Below are positions 22,090 through 29,608 of a stretch of 30,526 nucleotides of DNA, piece after piece (the stretch's first letter is position 1; each line of letters opens with the position of its first letter). The position numbers were made by a program, and so were the translations under genes. The notes under the pieces are model-generated. The model did not search any database, had not been told where the DNA came from, and saw only the letters and a list, made by a program, of their open reading frames with translations. The stretch is from DATHWB01 sp046565785 (lineage in GTDB: Bacteria; Actinomycetota; Acidimicrobiia; Spongiisociales; ZC4RG35): contig JBKHXZ010000087.1 of assembly GCA_046565785.1 (NCBI GenBank), positions 1 through 30,526 of the forward strand, read 5' to 3'.

Positions 22090-24579
22090 TTGACCGATGA
22101 CTCTGGGGTGGGATCGAAACAGGAAAAGGGGACCGTGTGGCGGCGACTGTCGCCAGGCGTCGTCACCGGCGTGTACACGGCTGTCGGTGCCGCCTGGATC
22201 GTGCTGTCCGACTTGTTCTTCGCAGCCCTCGGCGTCGACGGAGTGGATGTCGACATCTCCGTCGCCAAGGGAGTCGGGTTCGTCGTCATCACCGGCTTGC
22301 TTCTGTTTGAAGTGCTCCGCCGGCGCGAGCGCTGGCTGACCGCCGCGCGCCAGGAACTGACGCGTTGGGTCATCGACGACCCTCAGCTGGCCCTCGACGA
22401 ACTCCGCGTGCTGGTCGTCGACGACGACCCAGACGACCGACAGTTTCTCCGGGAGGCGCTGGCGCACGCGGTCGGCCCGAAGTTGGTGGTCGAAGAGGTC
22501 ACCACGCTGGCGGCGGCGCGGAACGCCATCCTCGATCGAGCCCACGACATCTACCTGGTCGACCAGCGATTGCCCGGGGGGTCGGGTTTGGACCTGATCC
22601 GGGAGTTCCACGAAGTCGCGCCCGGCCCGATGATCCTCATCACCGGCACCGCCGACCTCGACACCGACTTGGCAGCACTCCAGTCGGGAGCGCACGACTA
22701 CCTGCTCAAACACGAGATCCAGCCGTCGTGGATCGGACGGACCATCCGGTATGCAGTGGCGAACTGGCGATCGCGCCGTGAGATCGCCCGCACCAAACAG
22801 TGGTACTCGGAGATGGTGACCGAAACTCCGATCGGTCTGTTCCGCTCGCGACCTGATGGAACCTTGAACGACGCCAACCCGGCCCTGGTGGAGATGTTCG
22901 GCGCACAGGATGTCGACCAACTCAGGAATGTGGGTATCCCTGAGCTGTACCGGGATCCGGGGCTCCGCGCCCGGCTGATCGACCGGGTCGCCGCCGGGGA
23001 GACCATCGAAGACGAGCTCGTGCCGATGCGGCGGATCGACGGCACACCGATCGACGTCCGCATGCGAATGCGGGGGATCCGGAGCGAAGACGGACTGATC
23101 GCCCTCTATGGCGCCCTCATCGACGTCACCGATGAGGTCCACAACGTGCGCAGGGTGGCGATGCAGGCGTCCATGCTCGATCAGGTCGAGAACGCCGTCG
23201 TTCGTACCGGGCTGGACGGTTCGATCCTGTACTGGAACCGGGCGGCGGAGAGAACGTACGGGTGGTCGGCCGACGAGGTGATCGGGCGCCCGACGCGCGA
23301 AGTGACTCCCGCCCCACAGGAATCGGAACGGATCGGGCCGCTCCTGAAGCAGCTCACCACCGAAGGTTCCTGGTCTGGCGAGTTCCGCTGTCTGCGAAAG
23401 GACGGCTCCACGTTCCCGGCGTATGTGTCGATCGGCGCCCTCCAGGATCCGGCCGGAAACCGAGCCGGGTACGTCGGCGTCACCGTCGACCTCACCGACC
23501 TGCGGCGGGCGGAGGAGCGCGCCGCCGCCCAAGAGGCGATGGCCGCATCGGTACTCGAGTCTGTGCGGTTCCCAGCCTGCGTATTGGACGAAGCCGGCGC
23601 CATCATCGCGGTCAACGGCGCTTGGACGGGCACCGCCATCGCCAACAACGCCGACCTGAGCGCGGTGGGTGTCGGCGCCAACTACCTGGACGTGTGCGAT
23701 CGTGCTTCCGGCGACGACGCTCGGATCGTCTCCGACGGAATCCGTCGGGTTCTCCGAACCGACGTCGCATCCTTCTCTCACGAGTATCCGTGCGGCGGTG
23801 AATGGTTCCGACTGGAAGTCGCCCGCACCGCCGAGCCGCTCGGCGGTGCGGTGGCGATGCACATCGACATCACCGAACTGCGGGCGGCTGCCCGACAGGC
23901 CGAGGAGTTCGCACGTTCAAAAGACCGCCTGATCGCCTCGGTCAGCCACGAGTTACGTACCCCGCTGACGGCAGTCCTCGGGTTCGCCGACCTGATCGAG
24001 CATCCGGACGGCCTCCCCACAGAAGAGATCGCCGTCTTCGCCGGCGAGATCCATCGCCAGGCGACGGACATGGCGGCGATCGTGGAAGATCTGTTGGTCG
24101 CAGCCCGGGCGGAGATGGGCGCGTTGGCAGTTCACATCCAGTCGACCGATGTCCCCGCCGAGGTCAACGAGGTCGTCCGTCATCTGGCTCATCGTCCGAA
24201 CGTCTCGATCGAGACCCGCTTGGCACCGGTGCCGCTTGCTCGGGCCGATCCGCTCCGACTCCGCCAGATCCTGCGCAACCTGATCAACAACGCCGCCCGC
24301 TACGGGGGAGGACGGGTCGTGGTCGAGACCAGGCACGACGACTCGGCGGTGGTAGTGCGTGTCCTCGACGATGGGGCGGGGATCGCGGAGGAACATCGGG
24401 AGGCCATCTTCCAGCCGTTCTTCAGCGCCCACGACCGTGCAGGCCAACCCGACTCCCTCGGTTTGGGCCTTTCGGTGGTCCGCACCCTGGCCGAGTCGAT
24501 GGGCGGCTCGATTCGGGTCGACCGAGAGGGCACCTGGACGGTGTTCGAACTCACCCTCCTGGCCGCCGCCCGGCTCTGA
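22090..24579 (+). CDS. Membrane-anchored hybrid sensor kinase: TM-receiver-PAS repeats-histidine kinase
   Basis: The 829-residue protein starts at TTG. It has two membrane helices (about 23-45, with the AAWIVLSDL signature, and 58-77), then a receiver domain (106-225) with acidic pocket VVDDDPDD, phospho-acceptor Asp158 in YLVDQRLP and Lys207. Three PAS-like segments follow (about 240-360, 365-480, 490-600); the middle one, NAVVRTGLDGSILYWNRAAERTYGWSADEVIGR, is classical. HisKA has His620 in SHELRTP, and the HATPase domain has N-box NLINNAARYG, G1 DDGAGI and G2 LGLGL. The receiver is ahead of the sensors instead of C-terminal, suggesting that it accepts a signal from another kinase to modulate this one. 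It lies 24 nt after the oxidoreductase gene in the same operon. Confidence 0.88.
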   Translation: MTDDSGVGSKQEKGTVWRRLSPGVVTGVYTAVGAAWIVLSDLFFAALGVDGVDVDISVAKGVGFVVITGLLLFEVLRRRERWLTAARQELTRWVIDDPQLALDELRVLVVDDDPDDRQFLREALAHAVGPKLVVEEVTTLAAARNAILDRAHDIYLVDQRLPGGSGLDLIREFHEVAPGPMILITGTADLDTDLAALQSGAHDYLLKHEIQPSWIGRTIRYAVANWRSRREIARTKQWYSEMVTETPIGLFRSRPDGTLNDANPALVEMFGAQDVDQLRNVGIPELYRDPGLRARLIDRVAAGETIEDELVPMRRIDGTPIDVRMRMRGIRSEDGLIALYGALIDVTDEVHNVRRVAMQASMLDQVENAVVRTGLDGSILYWNRAAERTYGWSADEVIGRPTREVTPAPQESERIGPLLKQLTTEGSWSGEFRCLRKDGSTFPAYVSIGALQDPAGNRAGYVGVTVDLTDLRRAEERAAAQEAMAASVLESVRFPACVLDEAGAIIAVNGAWTGTAIANNADLSAVGVGANYLDVCDRASGDDARIVSDGIRRVLRTDVASFSHEYPCGGEWFRLEVARTAEPLGGAVAMHIDITELRAAARQAEEFARSKDRLIASVSHELRTPLTAVLGFADLIEHPDGLPTEEIAVFAGEIHRQATDMAAIVEDLLVAARAEMGALAVHIQSTDVPAEVNEVVRHLAHRPNVSIETRLAPVPLARADPLRLRQILRNLINNAARYGGGRVVVETRHDDSAVVVRVLDDGAGIAEEHREAIFQPFFSAHDRAGQPDSLGLGLSVVRTLAESMGGSIRVDREGTWTVFELTLLAAARL

Positions 24580-24586
24580 GTTCAGG

Positions 24587-24605
24587 GGGCCTTTCTCCCC
24601 TAGCC
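24587..24605 (+). terminator. Weak hairpin after the hybrid kinase gene
   Basis: An AGGGG...CCCCT stem with a pyrimidine-rich loop lies 8 nt after the kinase stop codon. The stem is short and no U-tract follows, so this is only a possible terminator separating the kinase and lipoprotein genes. Confidence 0.25.
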
Positions 24606-24678
24606 GACCCAATCGGTAGGGAACCAGACTGAGGTGCTGGCCGTCTGAACCTGTACGAACACCCGTAGGGAGAATCCA

Positions 24679-25431
24679 ATGCAACGCAGCATCCTTTTGT
24701 TCGCCGCGCTCGCACTTGCACTCGCTGCGTGCGGTGGTGGAGACGGTGGCGCAACGTCGACGACGGAGATTCCGACGACGACCGCACCGGAGACGCCGAC
24801 CACGACCAGCCCCGACACGACCACTACGACGTCGGAGACGACGACCACGACCAGCCCTGCCGGAGAGCCAGTCGACTTCGGCCCACGGGAGGGCGACACC
24901 GTTGCCGTCATCGGCGTTGCCCACGACGACGTGCTGAACCTGCGGGTGGGTCCTGGCGCCGACAGCGAGATCGTGGCCGAGATCCCCAACACGTTCGCCG
25001 GGCTGACGGCACTGGGCAACACCCGTGACCTGGGGGAGTCCTTCTGGATCGAAGTGGAATACGAGGGCACCACGGGATGGGTGCATTTCTCGTTCATCGG
25101 CTACATCGGTGTAACCGACGACATGACCGCCGCGGTGCTCGAAGAGTTGGGCGACGGCCCGGTGGCCGAGACCATGGCTGATATCGGGCTGGCGGTGGCT
25201 GAGACGTTCGCCTCAGACGAACCCGCCTCGGAGATCGTGATGGTCGTCGCTCCCACCGTGGGTGACCTCGGCGAGGTGACCTACGACGTGATCGGGATCG
25301 GCGACGACGCGGTTCGTGGCTTCCGGGTGCATGTGTTCGGCCAACCCGCCGACGAGACCTTCGAGATCAAGAGTGTCGAAGTGACCACGCTGTGCGGACG
25401 CGGCGTCACCGAGGACGGCCTCTGCACCTGA
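24679..25431 (+). CDS. Lipoprotein with Thr/Pro linker and bacterial SH3-like domain
   Basis: The 250-residue precursor has a signal peptide ending in lipobox LAAC and a linker of TTT, SPD and SET blocks (about 25-60). An SH3b-like domain follows (about 75-150), with the typical LNLRVGPGADSEIVAEIP start and WIEVEYEGTTGWVHFSFIG end. A second globular segment contains two cysteines near the C-terminus (CGRGVTEDGLC) that could form a disulfide. SH3b domains often bind peptidoglycan or peptide ligands, so the protein probably sits at the outer membrane face against the wall. AGGGAG precedes the ATG. Its layout (lipobox plus TTTT linker) matches the LppX-like lipoprotein at 12374-13366, although the domains are unrelated. 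Confidence 0.82.
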   Translation: MQRSILLFAALALALAACGGGDGGATSTTEIPTTTAPETPTTTSPDTTTTTSETTTTTSPAGEPVDFGPREGDTVAVIGVAHDDVLNLRVGPGADSEIVAEIPNTFAGLTALGNTRDLGESFWIEVEYEGTTGWVHFSFIGYIGVTDDMTAAVLEELGDGPVAETMADIGLAVAETFASDEPASEIVMVVAPTVGDLGEVTYDVIGIGDDAVRGFRVHVFGQPADETFEIKSVEVTTLCGRGVTEDGLCT

Positions 25432-25471
25432 TCACCGGGTATCGTCCCGCCATCGGCGGAAAGGCGAACCG

Positions 25472-25897
25472 GTGTCCGAAGAAGTTCTCACCCTGATCGA
25501 AGCGTCCCCGTTCCTCGGCGCACTCTCGAAGAAGGACGCAGAGCGTCTGGCGTCGATCGCCTCCATCCGGGAGTTCGCTCCCGGGGAGGCGATCGTGCGC
25601 GAGGGTTCCACCGAGGCGATGACGATGTGGATCGTCGTCGACGGCGAGGTCGAGGTGCGACGCGGCGACACCGTCGTCACCACCATGGGCAAGGGGGCTC
25701 ACATCGGCGAGATGGCGCTGTTCGCCGAGTCCGGCCATCCCCGCAGCGCCGGGGTGTACGCCAAGGACACCGTGCGCGCGTTCCGGGTTGCCAAGTGGGA
25801 TCTCATGCCGTTCATCGAGCGCAACCCGAAGGTGGCCCTGGCCATCATCCAAGAACTGGCCCAGCGCCTCGAACGAGTCACCGACCAACTCCGCTAA
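25472..25897 (+). CDS. Single cyclic-nucleotide-binding domain protein
   Basis: The 141-residue protein is one cNMP-binding beta-roll with C-terminal helix and no DNA-binding or enzyme domain. The phosphate-binding cassette is visible as IGEMALFAESGHPRSAGVYA, with the Glu and Arg that contact the ribose and cyclic phosphate, so ligand binding is likely. LIEASPFLGALSKKDAERLASIASIREFAPGEAIVREG is the conserved N-terminal part. It may act as a free regulatory subunit, and the partner is not in the window. GTG is the start, with GGAAAGG ahead of it. The stop is followed 9 nt later by the left palindrome of the IS30 element. Confidence 0.85.
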   Translation: MSEEVLTLIEASPFLGALSKKDAERLASIASIREFAPGEAIVREGSTEAMTMWIVVDGEVEVRRGDTVVTTMGKGAHIGEMALFAESGHPRSAGVYAKDTVRAFRVAKWDLMPFIERNPKVALAIIQELAQRLERVTDQLR

Positions 25898-25905
25898 CCC
25901 GAAAA

Positions 25906-25936
25906 AGGGCCCCGCGAACCCAGGGTTGGTGGGGCC
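25906..25936 (+). repeat. Palindromic repeat, copy 2 (left flank of the IS30)
   Basis: This copy starts 9 nt after the stop of the cNMP-binding protein gene and ends 7 nt before the transposase stop. As RNA on the plus strand it folds into an 8-bp outer stem (one G-U pair) and a 5-bp inner stem around AACCC-A-GGGTT. It could serve as a terminator for the upstream gene, although there is no U-tract. Confidence 0.7.
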
Positions 25937-25943
25937 GGCGGAT

Positions 25944-27098
25944 TCAAGGGCTCGCCGCGACGAGTCGGTCGAATCTGTCTGCTGGAGTATCCCATTCGAG
26001 GGTCTTGCGTGGGCGGGTGTTGAGTTTGAGGGCGATCTGGTCGAGGTCGGCTTGGCTGTGAACTGACAGGTCGGTTCCTTTGGGGAGGAACTGGCGGGCG
26101 AGACCGTTCCAGTTCTCGTTGGTTCCTCGCTGCCACGGCGAGTGCGGGTCACAGAAGAAGACGAGGATGTTGGTGGCGACAGTGAACGCGGCGTGTTCGG
26201 CGAGTTCTCTGCCTTGGTCCCAGGTGAGGGACCGGCGGAGCTGACCGGGCAGGGTGGTGACATGTTCGGCGATCCGTTCGGCGACATGGTCGGCGGTCTG
26301 ACCGTCGAGTTTGATGATCATCCCGAACCGGGTGGACCGTTCCACCAGGGTGGCGACCGCCGACCGGTTGTTCTTGCCGATCATCAGGTCTCCTTCCCAA
26401 TGGCCTGGCACCGCCCGGTCAGCGACCTCGGCGGGCCGTTCGGAGATGTTGACCATCCCAGCGATCCGTCCCCGCCGGACGTTCGTGCTGTGCCGGTGAG
26501 GACGACGACGAACCCTGCCCGTGCGTAACGCGTCGGCCAGTTGTCGGCGGAACTCGCCTTTGGCCTGGACATAGATCGCCTGATAGATCGACTCGTGCGA
26601 CACCCACCATGTTGGCTCGTCGGGATGCTCCCGGCGCAGCGTCTGAGAGATCTGCTCGGGGGACCACTTGTCCTCCATCAGCCGTTCCCTGACGTGTTCC
26701 CACAGCCACCGCCGGGTTTCCCACCATGGCGGCCTGGTCCGGCGGGCGGCCCGATCCGCCATGTCCTGGGCACGGAACGCCCGATACGTCTCCCGGCCGC
26801 CACCCCGGCGGATCTCATTACCGATCGTTCCCCGATGCCGGCCCAGACGCCGAGCAATCACCGCGTCGGGTTCTCCCCGGTCGATCCCCAACATGATCTC
26901 TTCCCGCTCGACGACCGTCAGCGCATCGGCCCGTGGCTTACGTTCAGTGAATGGCATCGGCCCATGATCGAGGATCAACCGACGCAGCGTCTCCTCACTG
27001 ATCCCAGCTATCCGGGCAGCCTCCTTCCATGTGCTGCCCCTCCCAACCTCCATCAACGCCACCCGTGCCACACGCCACGGAGTCTTCGGAAACGGCAT
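25944..27098 (-). CDS. IS30-family DDE transposase
   Basis: The 384-residue transposase is full length. It has an N-terminal helix-turn-helix (STWKEAARIAGISEETLRRLI), a second HTH (DAVIARRLGRHRGTIGNEIRRGG) as in IS30 transposases, then the catalytic core. Core markers are WEGDLMIGKNNRSAVATLVERSTRF (first Asp in EGDLM), LTWDQGRELAEHA (second Asp), and CDPHSPWQRGTNENWNGLARQFLPKGTDL (Glu in NEN). All three catalytic residues are present and there is no frameshift, so it could be active. ATG 27098 with GGGGAGG five nt ahead is preferred to the TTG immediately upstream. It is coded antisense to the two convergent host genes' junction. Confidence 0.93.
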   Translation of the reverse strand: MPFPKTPWRVARVALMEVGRGSTWKEAARIAGISEETLRRLILDHGPMPFTERKPRADALTVVEREEIMLGIDRGEPDAVIARRLGRHRGTIGNEIRRGGGRETYRAFRAQDMADRAARRTRPPWWETRRWLWEHVRERLMEDKWSPEQISQTLRREHPDEPTWWVSHESIYQAIYVQAKGEFRRQLADALRTGRVRRRPHRHSTNVRRGRIAGMVNISERPAEVADRAVPGHWEGDLMIGKNNRSAVATLVERSTRFGMIIKLDGQTADHVAERIAEHVTTLPGQLRRSLTWDQGRELAEHAAFTVATNILVFFCDPHSPWQRGTNENWNGLARQFLPKGTDLSVHSQADLDQIALKLNTRPRKTLEWDTPADRFDRLVAASP

Positions 27099-27155
27099 CA
27101 AGCCTCCCCACGGTCAGGCCCGTCGCGCTCACCACCTGAACCCGCCGCCCCCAGA

Positions 27156-27186
27156 GGGCCCCGCCAACCCTGGGTTCGTGGGGCCC
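27156..27186 (-). repeat. Palindromic repeat, copy 3 (right flank of the IS30)
   Basis: This copy is inverted relative to the left repeat with 2 mismatches, or equally well direct with 3 because the sequence is nearly self-complementary. It lies 25 nt past the stop of the leftward gene ending at 27212. An additional 11-bp inverted pair, CACCTGAACCC (27133-27143) and GGGTTCAGGTG (27208-27218), encloses it; the right arm covers the stop codon of that gene. Confidence 0.7.
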
Positions 27187-27211
27187 TGTGAGGGCCTGGC
27201 TGGCCCAGGGT

Positions 27212-28198
27212 TCAGGTGTCGGGGCCTTCGGTCCTGGCGTCGGCGGCGCTGAAGGCCCAGGCCAGGCCGTCCACCGGGTCGCCCACCGCCAGTTGAAGCA
27301 CCCAGCCGGTCGTGGCTCCGTCGCTCCACAACCACCACTCGAGGCTCTCGCCCGCCTCCCGGATCTCCGCTGCTGGCGCCGGCCATTCCAACCCGGTCAA
27401 CGCAGCAACCGCCGACCAGGCGTGGAAACGGCCGGCTGCCATCCCCCGCCGTCGACCGTGCGCTCCACCCGACGCCGCCGTCCACGCCATCCACTCCAAC
27501 GCCGTCGCCAGGTCGACCCGACGGCCGGTGGCCTGAGGAACTCCCAACGTGGCGATTGCCTGCAACGCCGTGCCTTCGACGATCACCAGATCCGTCACGC
27601 CGTTCGACATGGACGTCCATGGAGTAACCAATGCCAGCAGCGCCTCTTCGGTGGGCTCGTCGTCGATCCTGGGGGCTTCGGTTCCGAGGTCCAGCACCTC
27701 GCCGGCGACGGGTTCCGGGGTGGGGAACTCGGCGCGATCCGACTTGTACTCGGCCAGCGGATAATCCGGCTCCCAATCCTGGACGAGGGGAATGTCGAAC
27801 ACCGACGAGTCGATCTCGGCGGTGATTCTCTCGCCTCGCAGCGCCCGCTCGTGGGCGATCACCGTCCGTGACGCGGGGGTCTTCAGCAACTCGTCCATCT
27901 CGGCGAAGGTCTTGGTCTGGGCGATCACCTCGGTCAACGGTCCCAGAGTGAACCGCGCCGGGCCCTCCTCCACCACGGGGACCGCCAGGGCGGCCGGGGC
28001 CTGCAACGCCAGTCGGTAGCGGACGTGTTCGTCCACCCCCCACAACTGCCGTCCCCGTTCCACCGCCGCCGCCAGATGGGTTCGCAGTGTCAGCAGTTCG
28101 TCCCAAGCCCGTCGTTCCGCCATGCCGTCGACCGACCGCAGCAGCGCATCGGTGTCCGCCAGCTCGATAGCGGTGAGCGTCCGTTCGTCGAGGCTCAT
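27212..28198 (-). CDS. Uncharacterised actinobacterial-type protein
   Basis: I do not recognise this 328-residue protein. It has no signal peptide or membrane helix and is acidic, with many Ala, Glu, Trp and Leu residues. The N-terminal half is helical (DERTLTAIELADTDALLRSVDGMAERRAWDELLTLRTHL), the middle is Pro/Glu-rich (EFPTPEPVAGEVLDLGTEAP), and the C-terminal half carries Gly- and Trp-rich segments (GAHGRRRGMAAGRFHAWSAVAALTGLEWP; GESLEWWLWSDGATTGWVLQLAV). No catalytic motif is evident. Its ATG overlaps the sulfurtransferase stop as ATGA (28195-28198), so it is translationally coupled to that enzyme and may act in the same process. The stop codon lies within an inverted-repeat arm near the IS30 right end. 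Confidence 0.75.
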   Translation of the reverse strand: MSLDERTLTAIELADTDALLRSVDGMAERRAWDELLTLRTHLAAAVERGRQLWGVDEHVRYRLALQAPAALAVPVVEEGPARFTLGPLTEVIAQTKTFAEMDELLKTPASRTVIAHERALRGERITAEIDSSVFDIPLVQDWEPDYPLAEYKSDRAEFPTPEPVAGEVLDLGTEAPRIDDEPTEEALLALVTPWTSMSNGVTDLVIVEGTALQAIATLGVPQATGRRVDLATALEWMAWTAASGGAHGRRRGMAAGRFHAWSAVAALTGLEWPAPAAEIREAGESLEWWLWSDGATTGWVLQLAVGDPVDGLAWAFSAADARTEGPDT

Positions 28199-29004
28199 TC
28201 GTCGCCGGTCGCCACCGGGGCGTCCTGCTGACGAATCCAGTCGCTCCACGACCCCTCGTACAGCCGCACACCGGATATCCCAGCGATGTCCATCGCCAGG
28301 ATGTCGTGACAGGCGCTCACCCCCGACCCGCAATACACGATCGGATTCGGGCCGATGCCCTCGAAACGGGCGACGAGCTGGTCTTTGGGAAGGAACGTCC
28401 CGTCCGGGGCCAGGTTCCCCGCGTAGGGCAAGTTCACCGCCCCCGGGATGTGGCCGGCCACAGGGTCGATCGGTTCGGTCTCGCCCCGGTATCGCGCGGC
28501 GGCGCGGGCGTCGACCACTGTCGACTCGGAAGCCGCCACCGTGACCCGGTCCACGACCCACCGCCACTCCCGCACGGTGGGGAAATCGCCCGGCACGTGA
28601 CGGGGGACGGCCTGGGTGATCGGCCGCTTCTCCGCCTCCCATTTGGGGAAGCCGCCATCCAGGACTCGGACGGTGGCATGGCCGAGCGAGCGCAGCATCC
28701 ACCACAGCCTGCTGGCCCAGGCACCGCCATTGTCGTCGTAGGCGACCACCAGGTCGGTGGGATTCACCCCGATACGACGCACCGTGGCCGAGAACTCCTC
28801 CGGCCGGGGAAGGGGATGACGTCCCGGCCCTTCCCGGCCGGTCAGATCCTTCTCCAGTTCGACGAACACCGCACCGGGAATGTGGCCGGCTTCGTATCGG
28901 CGGCGCCCCTCTGTGGGGTCGCCCAGCTCGGCTCGCACGTCGAAGACCCGCAGGTGGCGGGTTCCGATCCGGTCGGCGAGTTCTGACGTGGAGATCAGTG
29001 ACAT
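28195..29004 (-). CDS. sseA: Thiosulfate/3-mercaptopyruvate sulfurtransferase
   Basis: The 269-residue protein has two rhodanese domains. The N-terminal inactive one has the GHIPGAVFVELEKDLTG pattern and the C-terminal one GHIPGAVNLPYAGNL. The active loop is YCGSGVSA with Cys225; a CGSGV(S/T)A loop is characteristic of mercaptopyruvate sulfurtransferases, while thiosulfate enzymes have CRKGV(T). It would move sulfane sulfur from 3-mercaptopyruvate to cyanide, thioredoxin or biosynthetic acceptors in the cytoplasm. It follows a DUF2905 gene by 22 nt and overlaps the next gene by 4 nt, so it belongs to a five-gene leftward operon. Donor preference is inferred from the loop only. Confidence 0.92.
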   Translation of the reverse strand: MSLISTSELADRIGTRHLRVFDVRAELGDPTEGRRRYEAGHIPGAVFVELEKDLTGREGPGRHPLPRPEEFSATVRRIGVNPTDLVVAYDDNGGAWASRLWWMLRSLGHATVRVLDGGFPKWEAEKRPITQAVPRHVPGDFPTVREWRWVVDRVTVAASESTVVDARAAARYRGETEPIDPVAGHIPGAVNLPYAGNLAPDGTFLPKDQLVARFEGIGPNPIVYCGSGVSACHDILAMDIAGISGVRLYEGSWSDWIRQQDAPVATGDE

Positions 29005-29026
29005 GGACGTCCGAATGTACCGGGCG

Positions 29027-29245
29027 TCAGTTGCGGAAGAAGCGGTCGAACAGATTCAGCAACACGGTGGCCGCGATCGAGATCACGATCATCGAGGTGA
29101 TCGGGAAGAACACCGACACGTTGTCCCCCTCCGAACGGATGTCACCGGGCAGCTTGCCGAACCAGGAAAACCAGCCGAGGCGGACCATCACCCCGATCAC
29201 CACCAGGGCGACCCCGCCGTAGATCAGGAGGTTGCCTGCCCGCAT
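29027..29245 (-). CDS. DUF2905-type small membrane protein
   Basis: The 72-residue protein has two membrane helices (about 6-25 and 48-66) joined by WFGKLPGDIRSEGDNVSVFFPITSMI, whose LPGDI...FFPIT pattern is the signature of the DUF2905 family. Function is unknown in the family. Its ATG overlaps the stop of the upstream 111-residue protein gene as TGATG, so they are co-translated. Confidence 0.88.
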   Translation of the reverse strand: MRAGNLLIYGGVALVVIGVMVRLGWFSWFGKLPGDIRSEGDNVSVFFPITSMIVISIAATVLLNLFDRFFRN

Positions 29246-29580
29246 CAGGACTCCTCGGGCGGCTCCGACGGTTCGGGGTGTTCCCGGGCCCTGCGGAGTT
29301 CATCGCCCAGCTGGGAGAAGGTCTGGCCGAGGGCGGTGACGAACGAGGCGGCGGCGTCCTTCACCTGCTCGCGCACCTCCGGGTCCTTCATGGCGGACCC
29401 CACCGAATCGGCCACGGTGCGGGCGGCCTCGCCCAGAGTGTCGAGGGCGGAACGGATCTCGTCCTCGCCCGGACCTTCGTCCCCGGCGAGTTCCCGGTAG
29501 CGGTCTTTGAGCTTGTCGGAGATGGAGGCCCACCGGCGACCGGCTTCGGCCCACGGGTCGGGCTGTTCGTGTTCGGTCAC
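29245..29580 (-). CDS. Small acidic, helical hypothetical protein
   Basis: This 111-residue protein is not recognised as a named family. It is rich in Glu, Asp, Ala and Arg and looks wholly helical (WASISDKLKDRYRELAGDEG, then SALDTLGEAARTVADSVGSAMKDPEVREQVKDAAASFVTALGQTFSQLG). The heptad-like hydrophobic spacing resembles small actinobacterial proteins with repeated amphipathic helices. GTG at 29580 is the likely start; on the minus strand TACCAT lies 7 nt before it and there is no Shine-Dalgarno, which suggests a leaderless message. The stop overlaps the DUF2905 start. A role linked to that membrane protein is plausible but unproven. Confidence 0.7.
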   Translation of the reverse strand: MTEHEQPDPWAEAGRRWASISDKLKDRYRELAGDEGPGEDEIRSALDTLGEAARTVADSVGSAMKDPEVREQVKDAAASFVTALGQTFSQLGDELRRAREHPEPSEPPEES

Positions 29581-29587
29581 GGCAGGA

Positions 29588-29593
29588 ATGGTA
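29588..29593 (-). promoter_or_regulatory. Candidate leaderless -10 box before the small acidic protein gene
   Basis: TACCAT on the minus strand is 7 nt upstream of GTG 29580, in the 28-nt gap after the Asp-box protein gene. No Shine-Dalgarno is present. Confidence 0.3.
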
Positions 29594-29608
29594 TCGGCGC
29601 GGCCGAGA

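Larger units (their letters stand above)
25906..27187 (-). mobile_element. IS30-family insertion sequence, apparently intact
   Basis: A single complete transposase gene is enclosed by two near-identical inverted copies of a 31-bp sequence (25906-25936 and 27156-27186/7, 2 mismatches). Each copy is itself almost palindromic (GGCCCC...AACCC-A/T-GGGTT...GGGGCC). A secondary shared block, GGCGG(A/G)TTCA(A/G)G, lies just inside both ends at different spacing. If the repeats are the termini, the element is about 1.28 kb, close to the IS30 range. No 2-4 bp target duplication is evident outside them (AAAA left, TGTG right). The element lies between the 3' ends of two convergent genes, so it breaks neither. 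Confidence 0.75.

Noticed and set aside
21607..23862. A 751-residue minus-strand frame opposite the hybrid kinase gene
   Set aside because: No domain is visible, and the plus strand encodes receiver, PAS and kinase motifs throughout. The length is due to GC bias only.
25898..27195. Short target-site duplication of the IS30
   Set aside because: The bases outside the two palindromes (GAAAA left, TGTGAG right) do not match, so no duplication can be claimed for these boundaries.
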